A stretch of 10,487 bases of DNA from Coleofasciculus sp. S288. Lineage in GTDB: Bacteria; Cyanobacteriota; Cyanobacteriia; Cyanobacteriales; Coleofasciculaceae. The number at the start of each line of letters is the position of its first letter. The first letter of the stretch is position 1. This document shows positions 1-6,115 of this stretch, in pieces. The notes below the pieces were generated by a model that did no database searches, was not told the origin of the DNA, and was given only the letters and a program-made list of their open reading frames with translations. The DNA is taken from positions 1 to 10,487 of the forward strand of contig JAIUYC010000049.1 of NCBI GenBank assembly GCA_020216575.1, given 5' to 3'. The translations under genes were made by a program, and so were the position numbers.

Positions 1-435
1 GTCAGCTGAGTGATCGCTCAAGTAGCCATCGGTTTGGTAATGGAAATTTCGCCGATAGTATTTGGGATACCCTTCCGTCTCAATCTCCGGCGAGAACTCC
101 TGAAATCGATTTTGGTGAGTTCGTTCCCAGGTTTGTGGCAAATCTAGGCAAATCTCCGGGTAATAGCGCAAGAAGTCTTCCCAAGAATTCTCAAACAGCA
201 GCGTTGCAGGATATACACCCCGCTCAGCATCCTGCCAATCTGTTTCAATAATTTGCTCGAGCCGTTGCTGGACTTTGAGTAAAACCGCTGGAGGGAGTGG
301 TTTTGTTTTGAGCTGAGTAACAGGAGGATAAACGAGATTCAAAAGCTGTGAACTAACATTCTTGTGAGCAAGAGCAAAGATGCTTTTACCTTGCTGAAAC
401 GTTTGATAAGCCAGTTTAGTAAAAGTGTCAGACAT
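1..435 (-). CDS. Probable class I SAM-dependent methyltransferase, N-terminal 145 residues (runs off the left edge)
   Basis: An open frame reads from an ATG at 435 to base 1 without a stop, giving 145 codons that begin MSDTFTKLAYQTFQQGKSIF. The visible part contains a Trp/Tyr-rich stretch (ENSWEDFLRYYPEICLDLP, about residues 84-102) and ends in HYQTDGYLSDHSAD. I recognise these from memory as the N-terminal extension of a cyanobacterial family of roughly 300-aa methyltransferases, in which the SAM-binding GxGxG motif follows this point. That catalytic part is outside the window, so the enzymatic assignment rests on the extension only. No clear Shine-Dalgarno sequence precedes the ATG. It is transcribed in the same direction as glnA but lies beyond the glnA terminator, so it is probably a separate unit. 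The substrate is unknown. Confidence 0.6.
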   Translation of the reverse strand, partial: MSDTFTKLAYQTFQQGKSIFALAHKNVSSQLLNLVYPPVTQLKTKPLPPAVLLKVQQRLEQIIETDWQDAERGVYPATLLFENSWEDFLRYYPEICLDLPQTWERTHQNRFQEFSPEIETEGYPKYYRRNFHYQTDGYLSDHSAD

Positions 436-550
436 GGAAGTGGCTTAGGTTATTGAATCTATTACTAAGTAACGTAAATAATTGTAACGAAAAAATAAGC
501 GATCGCTCATTGCCAAAAGACAGATTGTTCTAAGGGATTGGAGAAGAGGT

Positions 551-571
551 CAGGACTTACGCAACTGGCAC
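551..571. repeat. Short intergenic repeat motif (GACTTACGC type)
   Basis: The string CAGGACTTACGCA lies between the methyltransferase fragment and the glnA terminator. From memory, AGGACTTACGCA-like strings are scattered between genes in many filamentous cyanobacteria. Within this window the 9-mer GACTTACGC recurs at 3124-3132, also between genes. This may be the tip of a dispersed element, but no boundaries can be seen. The rest of 436-570 shows no gene or other clear signal. Confidence 0.3.
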
Positions 572-597
572 AAAAAAAGCCACCGCTAGGGGTGGCT
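571..597 (-). terminator. Rho-independent terminator of glnA
   Basis: Read on the minus strand, AGCCACC and GGTGGCT form a perfect 7-bp stem around a 6-nt loop (578-597), followed at once by seven T residues (578-572). It starts 29 nt after the glnA stop codon. This is the textbook arrangement for intrinsic termination of glnA and isolates it from the methyltransferase gene. Confidence 0.85.
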
Positions 598-625
598 GAA
601 TTTATTTTTTAATTAATAGGACGCA

Positions 626-2044
626 TTAAGCATCGTAGTAGAGAGCGAATTCATAAGGATGGGGACGCAGCCGCATCGGGTTGACCTCATTGTCCAGCTT
701 GTAGGTAATCCACGTATTGATCATGTCTTCTGTGAACACCCCTGACTCGGTCAAGAAAGTATGATCCTTCTCCAGTGCCTCCAATGCTAGATCCAGAGAA
801 CCTGGAGTCGAAGGAATCTTGCTCAACTCTTCAGGGCTGAGGTCGTAGATATCCACATCCAACGGATCACCCGGTTCAATTTGGTTCTTAATACCATCCA
901 GTCCTGCACAAAGCATCGCTGCAAACGCCAGGTAGGGGTTGCAAGTCGCATCAGGGCAACGGAACTCTAGCCGCTTCGCCTTAGGATTCGTGCCAGAGAG
1001 CGGGATACGAATTGAGGCAGAACGGTTACCTTGGGAGTAAGCTAAGTTCACCGGAGCTTCAAAACCAGGCACCAATCGCTTGTAAGAATTGGTGGAGGGG
1101 TTGGTAAATGCCAACAGTGCTGGGGCATGTCTGAGCAAACCACCGATGTAATACAACGCTGTTTGGCTCAAGCCTGCGTATTTATCGCCTGCAAATAACG
1201 GTTGACCATCTTTCCAGATAGACTGATGGGTGTGCATTCCGGAACCATTGTCGTTAAACACTGGCTTTGGCATGAAGGTGACGGTTTTGCCGTATTTCTT
1301 AGCAACGTTCTTGATGACGTACTTATAGGTCATCAAATAGTCAGCTGCCTGTACCAAAGACGCAAAACGGAAGCCGAGTTCGCACTGGCCTCCTGTAGCC
1401 ACCTCATGGTGATGCTTTTCAATTGGCACCCCGCAGTTTGCCATCGTCAGCAGCATTTCTGTTCGCATATCTTGCAAGGTGTCCGTTGGGGAAACGGGGA
1501 AGTAACCCTCTTTGTAGCGAGGCTTGTAACCCAGGTTGGGACCTTCCTCTTTCCCGGAATTCCAACGACCTTCCGCAGAGTCTACGAAGTAATAGCCGGT
1601 GTTATAGGTTTGGTCAAAGCGGACATCATCAAAGATGAAGAATTCGGCTTCTGGACCAATGAAGGCTGTATCACCAATACCCGTAGAAATCAGGTAATCT
1701 AACGCTTTTTGAGCAATCGTGCGGGGGCAACGGCTGTAAGGTTCACCGGTTCGGGGTTCTTTGATGCTACAGACTACGCTTAATGTCGGTTCTGCCATGA
1801 ACGGGTCGATCCAAGCTGTTGTTGGATCGAGTACCATCGTCATGTCTGATTCGTTGATCGCTTTCCAACCCCGAATACTGGAACCGTCAAAAGGCACACC
1901 ATCGGTAAAGCTGCTCTCGTCAATTTGGTCGTGGTAAAGCGAGAGGTGCTGCCAGATCCCTGGCGTGTCGATGAATTTTAAGTCAATGATCTGGATGTTT
2001 TTTTCTTTAACGTAGTTTAAGAAATCTTGCGGGGTTTGGAACAT
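626..2044 (-). CDS. glnA: Glutamine synthetase type I (GlnA)
   Basis: This enzyme makes glutamine from glutamate, ammonium and ATP, the entry step of the GS-GOGAT pathway in the cytoplasm, and works as a dodecamer. The 472 residues match the usual cyanobacterial length. Visible motifs in order are DGSSIRGW (53-60), the metal-binding GPEAEFFIF with E132 and E134 (130-138), [15 protein letters not shown] with E214 and E222 (210-224), NGSGMHTHQ with H271 (266-274), the substrate arginine region NRSASIRIP (340-348) and RLEFRCPDA (358-366). Tyr400 in DIYDLSPEE aligns with the enterobacterial adenylylation tyrosine, but cyanobacteria are known to control GS with small inactivating factors instead; no gif gene is visible here. 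The start ATG at 2044 has a good AAGGAG site (TTAAGGAGTCAATCTC before the ATG). Expression is predicted to be NtcA-activated from the site at 2368-2381. Confidence 0.98.
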   Translation of the reverse strand: MFQTPQDFLNYVKEKNIQIIDLKFIDTPGIWQHLSLYHDQIDESSFTDGVPFDGSSIRGWKAINESDMTMVLDPTTAWIDPFMAEPTLSVVCSIKEPRTGEPYSRCPRTIAQKALDYLISTGIGDTAFIGPEAEFFIFDDVRFDQTYNTGYYFVDSAEGRWNSGKEEGPNLGYKPRYKEGYFPVSPTDTLQDMRTEMLLTMANCGVPIEKHHHEVATGGQCELGFRFASLVQAADYLMTYKYVIKNVAKKYGKTVTFMPKPVFNDNGSGMHTHQSIWKDGQPLFAGDKYAGLSQTALYYIGGLLRHAPALLAFTNPSTNSYKRLVPGFEAPVNLAYSQGNRSASIRIPLSGTNPKAKRLEFRCPDATCNPYLAFAAMLCAGLDGIKNQIEPGDPLDVDIYDLSPEELSKIPSTPGSLDLALEALEKDHTFLTESGVFTEDMINTWITYKLDNEVNPMRLRPHPYEFALYYDA

Positions 2045-2333
2045 GAGATTGACTCCTTAATCTCTGAAAAATCTAGAGCTACCAGGGAATGGGTTAAACA
2101 ATTTAACGACACTGAGCGTTACTCGATCAATCGTCAAAAGCAGGGAAATCTAGCCTTTTAGTTGGAATACGCTTCAGCTTGCAAAGGTTGCGACCCAGAT
2201 CTATAGCACTGGTGTCTTTCTCCGGAAAATTGCAAGTTGTTTTGGGTATCCGCATCCCTTGTAAACGTGTGACGAGTCTGAGGACATGGAACGAGAGAGA
2301 GTGCAGCCTGAAGTCATTGGGTCGCAATGTACC
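2045..2333 (-). other. Long 5' leader of glnA (about 290 nt)
   Basis: If transcription starts about 7 nt after the predicted -10 box (2340-2345), the glnA mRNA has an untranslated leader of about 290 nt. I looked for the conserved segments of the cyanobacterial glutamine (glnA-type) riboswitch and did not recognise them. A 66-codon open frame inside it (2127-2327, minus) has no recognisable product and no convincing start signal. Whether the leader is regulatory cannot be told by eye. Confidence 0.4.
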
Positions 2334-2339
2334 TGACTC

Positions 2340-2381
2340 ATCCTAGGAAGAGGTTTACGGAGGTTTTGTATCGAAATTTAC
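2340..2381 (-). promoter_or_regulatory. NtcA-activated promoter of glnA
   Basis: On the minus strand GTAAATTTCGATAC (2381-2368) is a perfect GTA-N8-TAC NtcA site. Exactly 22 nt further downstream comes TAGGAT (2345-2340), which fits the TAN3T -10 box. GTA-N8-TAC, about 22 nt, then TAN3T is the established architecture of class II NtcA-activated promoters, for which glnA is a classic target. It predicts that glnA is induced when 2-oxoglutarate is high, that is, under nitrogen limitation. Confidence 0.88.
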
Positions 2382-2478
2382 AGAATTTGGCTTCCTAATT
2401 TTGCGTATACCGATAAAATTATTAAAATGTAACAAAATTAACAAAAAACTGAAATTCTCACGCTTTAGGATTAAAATG

Positions 2479-2494
2479 TGTAGCAAAAGCTACA
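2479..2494. promoter_or_regulatory. Second NtcA site, perfect palindrome next to the divergent ORF
   Basis: TGTAGCAAAAGCTACA is a perfect 6-bp inverted repeat around AAAA and contains GTA-N8-TAC with the preferred flanking T and A. It lies 10 nt upstream of the ATG at 2505 and 112 bp (centre to centre) from the glnA activator site. For the plus-strand ORF it overlaps the likely transcription start if TAAAAT (2472-2477) is the -10 box, which would favour repression. For glnA it could be a far upstream activator site. On the minus strand the 22-nt position holds GAATTT, a poor -10 box. Confidence 0.7.
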
Positions 2495-2504
2495 TATTTT
2501 AACT

Positions 2505-2801
2505 ATGAATTCTCAATTCAATACTGATGATTTCTCTCGACAAGAGGCACTCAGATACAGACCCGGACAACGGGTGGAGCTAAAGGCTAGTCCAGGGGTT
2601 GTGGATGTCATTGCTGAATATGACCCCATGATGGTGCCTCCCATCTGGTTGGTGAACGATCCAAAGCCGCGATATCCCCATGAGTTGAATCTGCTGGCGA
2701 AGCCTATCATCAACACGGGTTGGTTACAGATATCAAGGCGTCGCTCCACTGTGCCTCCAGTTCAAAAATCTGGCGATCGCGTGGCAACTCCTTCTCGTTA
2801 G
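2505..2801 (+). CDS. Small protein of unknown function, divergent from glnA
   Basis: A 98-codon frame starts at ATG 2505, just after the NtcA palindrome, with no obvious Shine-Dalgarno site. I cannot assign a function. Residues 1-75 look like a genuine small soluble protein: a charged N terminus, then RYRPGQRVELKASPGVVDVI, which suggests a short beta-rich SH3-like fold, and the tryptophan/proline-rich PPIWLVNDPKPRYPHELNLL. The last 24 residues (SRRRSTVPPVQKSGDRVATPSR region) are Arg/Ser/Pro-rich and lower in complexity, and the omega-RNA-like block starts shortly after the stop, so the original C terminus may have been replaced by an insertion. It does not resemble the GS inactivating factors IF7 or IF17. 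A reverse-strand open frame over the same bases (2513-2749) is taken as a shadow. Confidence 0.5.
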   Translation: MNSQFNTDDFSRQEALRYRPGQRVELKASPGVVDVIAEYDPMMVPPIWLVNDPKPRYPHELNLLAKPIINTGWLQISRRRSTVPPVQKSGDRVATPSR

Positions 2802-2829
2802 AGTTCCCGTATTAAGTGAAGTACTGAAG

Positions 2830-3064
2830 GTAGGGGGTTCCGTGCAGAAAAGCTTGTACGGGTAAAACCTTTAAGCACCAAGTACCAGAGAAGCCAATTT
2901 TTTAGGTTTTGAACTGTACGGTAGGGCATACCGAAACAGGACCCTGTAATGGGTCAAACGCTCAAGGAGAGAAGCGCCTCTGGCTCTATAGGGGTGACTC
3001 TATAGTGGTAAGCGCACTCGCTGAACTGAGAATCCGCCACGATTCATCCGGCGGAGTGTCAAAA
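2830..3064 (+). mobile_element. Orphan IS200/IS605-type right end with omega-RNA-like structure (no transposase)
   Basis: This stretch has no convincing gene but a chain of stable hairpins: CGGTA/TACCG (2919-2933), GACCC/GGGTC (2940-2955), a CTATAG pair in the duplicated CTCTATAG (2974-3004 area), and a terminal TCCGCC/GGCGGA stem (3033-3055) preceded by GCTGAACTGAGAA and followed by GTGTCAA. From memory, CTGAGAATCC-hairpin-GGAGTGTCAA is the right-end signature of cyanobacterial IS605-family elements, whose 3' end is transcribed as the TnpB guide (omega) RNA. No tnpA or tnpB coding sequence is present. The left boundary is a guess; the right boundary is near 3064, with any guide segment starting there. 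Alternative: another structured RNA or an unrelated intergenic repeat. Confidence 0.55.
3033..3055 (+). ncRNA. Terminal hairpin of the omega-RNA-like block
   Basis: TCCGCC (3033-3038) pairs with GGCGGA (3050-3055) around an 11-nt loop. In IS605 elements a hairpin at this place near the right end is recognised by the TnpA transposase and forms the 3' stem of the omega RNA next to the guide. The stem is perfect, which suggests that it is recent or still under selection. Confidence 0.45.
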
Positions 3065-3133
3065 GAAGTTACTTCCCGATCAGCAAGTTTACGGGTCAAG
3101 CCTGTGTGATTATTAATTATGTAGACTTACGCC

Positions 3134-3237
3134 AATCTTGGAAAATGGCTAATATTGCCATCGTTAGATTGTTTGTTCACCCCCTATCCCCTGTGACAAG
3201 GGGAATTAAACGCAGGGAGTGGAGAGATGCCAAGATT
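3134..3237. repeat. Inverted repeat in the apcF upstream region
   Basis: AATCTTGG (3134-3141) and CCAAGATT (3230-3237) are perfect 8-bp inverted copies that enclose 88 bp, with a small inner hairpin CCCCT/AGGGG (3188-3203). A GACTTACGC motif sits directly outside the left arm (3124-3132). The rest of 3065-3296 has no gene; it must hold the apcF promoter. A possible -10 box is TAGTAT (3254-3259), but I see no matching -35 box. Confidence 0.35.
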
Positions 3238-3296
3238 AGATGTAGGTTCACAATAGTATATAAAGATATTCAGATTGTTGTTGGGAGAGCAATTTC

Positions 3297-3806
3297 ATGC
3301 GGGATGCAGTCACAAACCTGATTAGGAATTATGACGGCACGGGTCGATACTTGGATCGCAACGCGGTCGATTCGCTCAAGTCTTACTTTGAAACGGGTAC
3401 AGCAAGGGTTGCAGCAGCAACGGTGATTAATGCCAATGCTGCGTCAATTGTTAAGCAGGCAGGGTCACAGCTATTTGACGAACTGCCGGAACTCATTCGT
3501 CCGGGTGGAAATGCTTATACAACTCGTCGCTATGCGGCTTGTTTGCGGGATATGGACTATTACCTGCGCTATGCTAGCTACGCACTAGTGGCAGGTGATA
3601 CGAATGTGTTGGATGAGCGGGTGCTTCAAGGGCTGCGGGAAACCTACAACTCTTTGGGCGTACCAATCAGTCCCACGGTTCGCGGTATCCAGATTATGAA
3701 AGAGATCGTTAAAGAACAAGTGGCAGCTACTGGCGTGGCGGATACTTCGTTTATCGATCAGCCGTTTGACCACATGACCCGTGAGTTAAGCGAACAGGAT
3801 ATATAA
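3297..3806 (+). CDS. apcF: Allophycocyanin beta-18 core subunit (ApcF)
   Basis: ApcF is a beta-type allophycocyanin subunit in the phycobilisome core that pairs with the core-membrane linker ApcE in a terminal-emitter trimer and helps to pass light energy to the photosystems. The 169-residue product matches ApcF in length and in diagnostic stretches such as MRDAVTNLIRNYDGTGRYLD at the start and QPFDHMTRELSE at the end. Cys82 in RRYAACLRDMDYYLRY is the phycocyanobilin attachment site, and Asn72 in GGNAYTTRR is the asparagine methylated in beta subunits. The ATG at 3297 follows a GGGAGAG ribosome site. The gene stands alone, as apcF often does, and ends in its own terminator. The family C-terminal region differs from ApcB, which argues against the major beta subunit. 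Confidence 0.95.
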   Translation: MRDAVTNLIRNYDGTGRYLDRNAVDSLKSYFETGTARVAAATVINANAASIVKQAGSQLFDELPELIRPGGNAYTTRRYAACLRDMDYYLRYASYALVAGDTNVLDERVLQGLRETYNSLGVPISPTVRGIQIMKEIVKEQVAATGVADTSFIDQPFDHMTRELSEQDI

Positions 3807-3827
3807 GCACCAACCAAATGGATTAAC

Positions 3828-3876
3828 GCGATCGCACCTCTAACAGGTAAAACTGAGGAGGTGCGATCGCTTTTTT
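3828..3876 (+). terminator. Terminator of apcF with HIP1 sequences in both arms
   Basis: GCGATCGCACCTC (3828-3840) and its exact complement GAGGTGCGATCGC (3858-3870) form a 13-bp perfect stem with a 17-nt loop, followed by six T residues (3871-3876). It begins 21 nt after the apcF stop. Each arm contains one full HIP1 octamer, so the terminator stem is partly built of this genome-wide motif. Confidence 0.92.
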
Positions 3877-4057
3877 AAAGACTGGAACCCATAGGTTCAG
3901 TTGTGCATCTGCCATTGAGCTGCTTTTTTTGACACCCAACGACACATTCTGTTAAAACTTCATCGTTATTGGTGATTTCTTCAGCACTGCTTTACCCATT
4001 TTGTCCGGTTTCAGCAGCATTCTAGTAATAGATTAATTCCTTTAATAGCAACCCCCT

Positions 4058-4249
4058 ATGAAACCTCTTTTAATGCTCTTATTGCTCTCCCTTACTGGAG
4101 GGGCTGTTTTTGCTGGACAGGCTGTATTTCAATCTCAATCTGAGGATGGTGCGGCTCTAGCTTACGATCACTGCATTCGGACTCATATTAATCAGCAAGG
4201 CGGACTTACTCCAGAGTTAGTTAGTATGTGTAAAGGGGTTGAACGCTAA
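4058..4249 (+). CDS. Small probably exported protein with two cysteines
   Basis: A 63-codon frame encodes a clear signal-peptide-like start: Lys2, a hydrophobic core LLMLLLLSLTGGAVFA, and a likely signal peptidase I site after residue 19 (VFA|GQ). The predicted mature part is about 44 residues, mostly polar, with Cys39 and Cys58 (spacing of 18) that could form a disulphide in the periplasm. I do not recognise the family. There is no evident Shine-Dalgarno site before the ATG (preceded by AGCAACCCCCT), which is common in cyanobacteria. It stands alone 250 nt after apcF; the region 3877-4057 upstream shows no other gene. It is supported mainly by the well-formed signal peptide. Confidence 0.55.
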   Translation: MKPLLMLLLLSLTGGAVFAGQAVFQSQSEDGAALAYDHCIRTHINQQGGLTPELVSMCKGVER

Positions 4250-4265
4250 GGGAGATAGGTAAGCA

Positions 4266-4286
4266 ATTCAACATTCAACATTCAAA
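4266..4286. repeat. Three tandem heptanucleotide repeats (ATTCAAC/ATTCAAA)
   Basis: ATTCAAC, ATTCAAC and ATTCAAA follow each other without a gap. Short tandemly repeated heptamers of this type are a known class of intergenic repeat in filamentous cyanobacteria. Confidence 0.7.
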
Positions 4287-4293
4287 ATGCTTT

Positions 4294-4440
4294 AGGATTT
4301 CCCCATTAAAAAATGTTCTTGTAGGGGCGGGTTTAGGGATTAAATCTCTGGGCAAACCGATAATCTCCGTACAAAACCCGCCCGTGCGCTCAACTATCAT
4401 CCAAGATTAGTGTTAGGAAATTTATTTTTTGGAAATCCCT
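4294..4440. mobile_element. MITE-like element with nested palindromes
   Basis: The outer arms GGATTTCC (4295-4302) and GGAAATCC (4431-4438) are exact inverted copies, each flanked on the inside by an A- or T-rich run (ATTAAAAAAT and TTTATTTTTT). Inside lies a second perfect 10-bp inverted repeat, GGGCGGGTTT (4325-4334) and AAACCCGCCC (4374-4383). No coding capacity is present. A TAGGGGCGGG...CCCGCCC palindrome between genes is, from memory, a common cyanobacterial repeat. The rest of the gap (4441-4573) holds no gene or terminator that I can see. Confidence 0.5.
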
Positions 4441-4573
4441 TAACCTAACCTGGCAAGTTCGAGGCTTTTAGCAATTTCCACAATGCAACTTGTAGGTGCG
4501 ACAGCTTTTCAAGTATTAGCTTGAGAATGCCCTTCCCGAACACCCAAGCCCTACCGCCTAAAACCCTCTCCAT

Positions 4574-5596
4574 TCACGCAGCACTCTTGGTTACAATTTG
4601 GCGCTCAGCGCTAATTTCATTCCGGCAAGGATGCCCCTGTTCAAAGTCTGTGATGTTAGCGATTGTCGTCTCAGCAATCTTCTTCAGGGCGTTGTCAGTA
4701 AAGAACGCTTGGTGACCCGTAATAATAACGTTAGGAAATGTCAGCAAACGTTGAAAAACATCGTCCTGAATTACGGCATTGGACAAATCCTCAAAGAACA
4801 AATCGGATTCTTGCTCGTAGACATCTAGACCCAGATAACCAACCTTCCCTGACTTGAGAGCGCGAATTACAGCTTCGGTGTCAACTAGCGCCCCTCGGCT
4901 GGTGTTAATGAGCATAACACCGTCCTTCATCTGAGCTAGGGCATTGTCGTCAATCAGGTGATACGTTTCTGGTGTTAGAGGGCAGTGTAGGGTGATGATA
5001 TCCGAAGCTGCAAAAAGTTCTGGAAGCTGTACGTACTTCGCACCTAGCGCCTCACACTCGGGGTTGTGATACACATCGTAGGTGAGTAATTGACAGCCAA
5101 ATCCTTTAAGAATTTGCGCCACGACAACACCGATTTTCCCCGTACCGATAATCCCAACTGTGCGGCTATGCATATCAAATCCCAAGAGTCCGTCAAGGGA
5201 AAAATTACCTTCTCGCACGCGGTTATAAGCGCGATGAATCTTGCGGTTGAGCGTCAGAATTAACCCGATGGTATGTTCGGCAACCGCATAGGGAGAATAA
5301 GCGGGGACACGCACAACAGTTAGCCTCAACTCTGTTGCAGCTATCAAATCCACATGGTTGAACCCAGCAGAGCGTAGGGCAATTAAGCGAGTTCCCTGCT
5401 TGGTGAGCGCCTTTAAGGTTTCTGCGTCTAGCTGATCGTTAACAAACGCACAGACAGCCGGAAACCCTGATGCTAAGACGGCTGTGTCGCGAGTTAGACG
5501 CGGTTCAAAAAATACTAACTCGTGTTTGTGGCCAGAATTAGCAGCTTCTAAAAACTGTCGGTCGTAGGCTTTGGTGCTGAAGACTGCCACTTTCAT
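4574..5596 (-). CDS. ldhA: D-lactate dehydrogenase / D-2-hydroxyacid dehydrogenase
   Basis: This NAD-dependent enzyme reduces pyruvate to D-lactate, a fermentative way to reoxidise NADH in the dark or without oxygen; cyanobacterial homologues (Ddh type) may accept other 2-keto acids. At 340 residues it has the normal family length. It shows substrate-binding strand residues [10 protein letters not shown] (75-84), the Rossmann motif GTGKIG (151-156) with Asp174 at the end of the next strand as expected for NAD, and the catalytic triad Arg234 (NTSRG), Glu263 (DVYEQE) and His295 (TGHQAFFT). The ATG at 5596 follows a strong AGAGGAGT ribosome site. The small RHH gene lies 137 nt upstream on the same strand and could be cotranscribed. 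I see no terminator after the stop codon. Confidence 0.93.
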   Translation of the reverse strand: MKVAVFSTKAYDRQFLEAANSGHKHELVFFEPRLTRDTAVLASGFPAVCAFVNDQLDAETLKALTKQGTRLIALRSAGFNHVDLIAATELRLTVVRVPAYSPYAVAEHTIGLILTLNRKIHRAYNRVREGNFSLDGLLGFDMHSRTVGIIGTGKIGVVVAQILKGFGCQLLTYDVYHNPECEALGAKYVQLPELFAASDIITLHCPLTPETYHLIDDNALAQMKDGVMLINTSRGALVDTEAVIRALKSGKVGYLGLDVYEQESDLFFEDLSNAVIQDDVFQRLLTFPNVIITGHQAFFTDNALKKIAETTIANITDFEQGHPCRNEISAERQIVTKSAA

Positions 5597-5733
5597 GAGT
5601 TTACTCCTCTCGTTTTTTCAGCCTAGTCTACAACACACCAGATCGAAGCGCTCGCCTCTGCTGTTTCCACAAACACGATAGCTTTTGGCGTTCCTATTTG
5701 TGTATTAAGGTTCTTGCAGTAATGGTTGCTGGA

Positions 5734-5895
5734 TTAAGTCGATGATTTTTCTTTTTGTTGGTGTTCTTTGACAGCTTGAGTCAAGAGATAAGTTGCTAGG
5801 CTACTCAATGAGCGACTTTCTTCTTCCGCCCATTTTTCTAGAGCCGCCTGGATTTCTTCTGGTAAGTAAGCAGTTACCCGCCCTTTTAGTTTCAT
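5734..5895 (-). CDS. Ribbon-helix-helix (CopG-like) DNA-binding protein, 53 aa
   Basis: From the ATG at 5895 this frame encodes MKLKGRVTAYLPEEIQAALE and continues KWAEEESRSLSSLATYLLTQAV to a TAA at 5734. The pattern is that of a CopG/Arc-type ribbon-helix-helix domain: a short N-terminal beta strand (KGRVTAYLP, residues 4-12), helix A (EEIQAALEKWAEEES), the turn with SLSS (30-32), and helix B (LATYLLTQAVKEH). Such proteins dimerise through the strand, which then enters the DNA major groove. An AGGA ribosome site precedes the ATG, and TATAAT lies at 5929-5934 on the same strand. There is no toxin gene next to it, so it is more likely a lone regulator than an antitoxin. The next gene on this strand is ldhA. 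Confidence 0.78.
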   Translation of the reverse strand: MKLKGRVTAYLPEEIQAALEKWAEEESRSLSSLATYLLTQAVKEHQQKEKSST

Positions 5896-5928
5896 CAGTC
5901 CTACAAAGTCAATGCTTCAACATAGTTC

Positions 5929-5934
5929 ATTATA
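5929..5934 (-). promoter_or_regulatory. Possible -10 box of the RHH gene
   Basis: A perfect TATAAT on the minus strand lies 33 nt upstream of the RHH start codon. There is no good -35 hexamer at the usual distance, so this is tentative. The rest of 5896-6115, the divergent gap to the EcsC-like gene, shows nothing else that I can name. Confidence 0.35.
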
Positions 5935-6115
5935 TAGCTTTTCATAGTACTAACCCCCCAGCCTCACGTATAGAAAGTTTTTCCAGATCTCTCTTCTCCA
6001 GTGCAATGGGACTAATCGTATTTGTTCCCAGAGGTAGAGTGATTAACGCTCGATTGTGATGTACTCTGTCTTCCACATCAGATTTTGCTGCTCACTGCTT
6101 CTACATCAAAAAACC

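Noticed and set aside
1202..1702. 166-codon plus-strand frame opposite glnA
   Set aside because: It is a shadow of the glnA coding sequence, which is beyond doubt.
2127..2327. 66-codon reverse open frame in the glnA leader
   Set aside because: No recognisable protein, odd composition, no ribosome site, and it lies inside the predicted untranslated leader.
2045..2333. Glutamine (glnA-type) riboswitch
   Set aside because: I could not find the conserved consensus segments in the leader.
2909..3321. Two plus-strand frames (2909-3109 and 3106-3321) before apcF
   Set aside because: They cross the structured omega-RNA-like block and the apcF start, have no ribosome sites and no protein-like composition.
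4266..4286. CRISPR array
   Set aside because: The units are 7 bp and directly tandem, without spacers; the same holds for 7676-7703.
5734..5895. Toxin-antitoxin module
   Set aside because: The RHH protein could be an antitoxin, but there is no toxin-like gene on either side.
5793..6059. 88-codon plus-strand frame
   Set aside because: It overlaps the RHH gene on the opposite strand, which has a clear fold pattern, and starts without a ribosome site.
6056..6115. 20-residue N-terminal extension of the EcsC-like protein
   Set aside because: MMYSVFHIRFCCSLLLHQKT is not like the conserved start of the domain; the ATG at 6116 fits the family.
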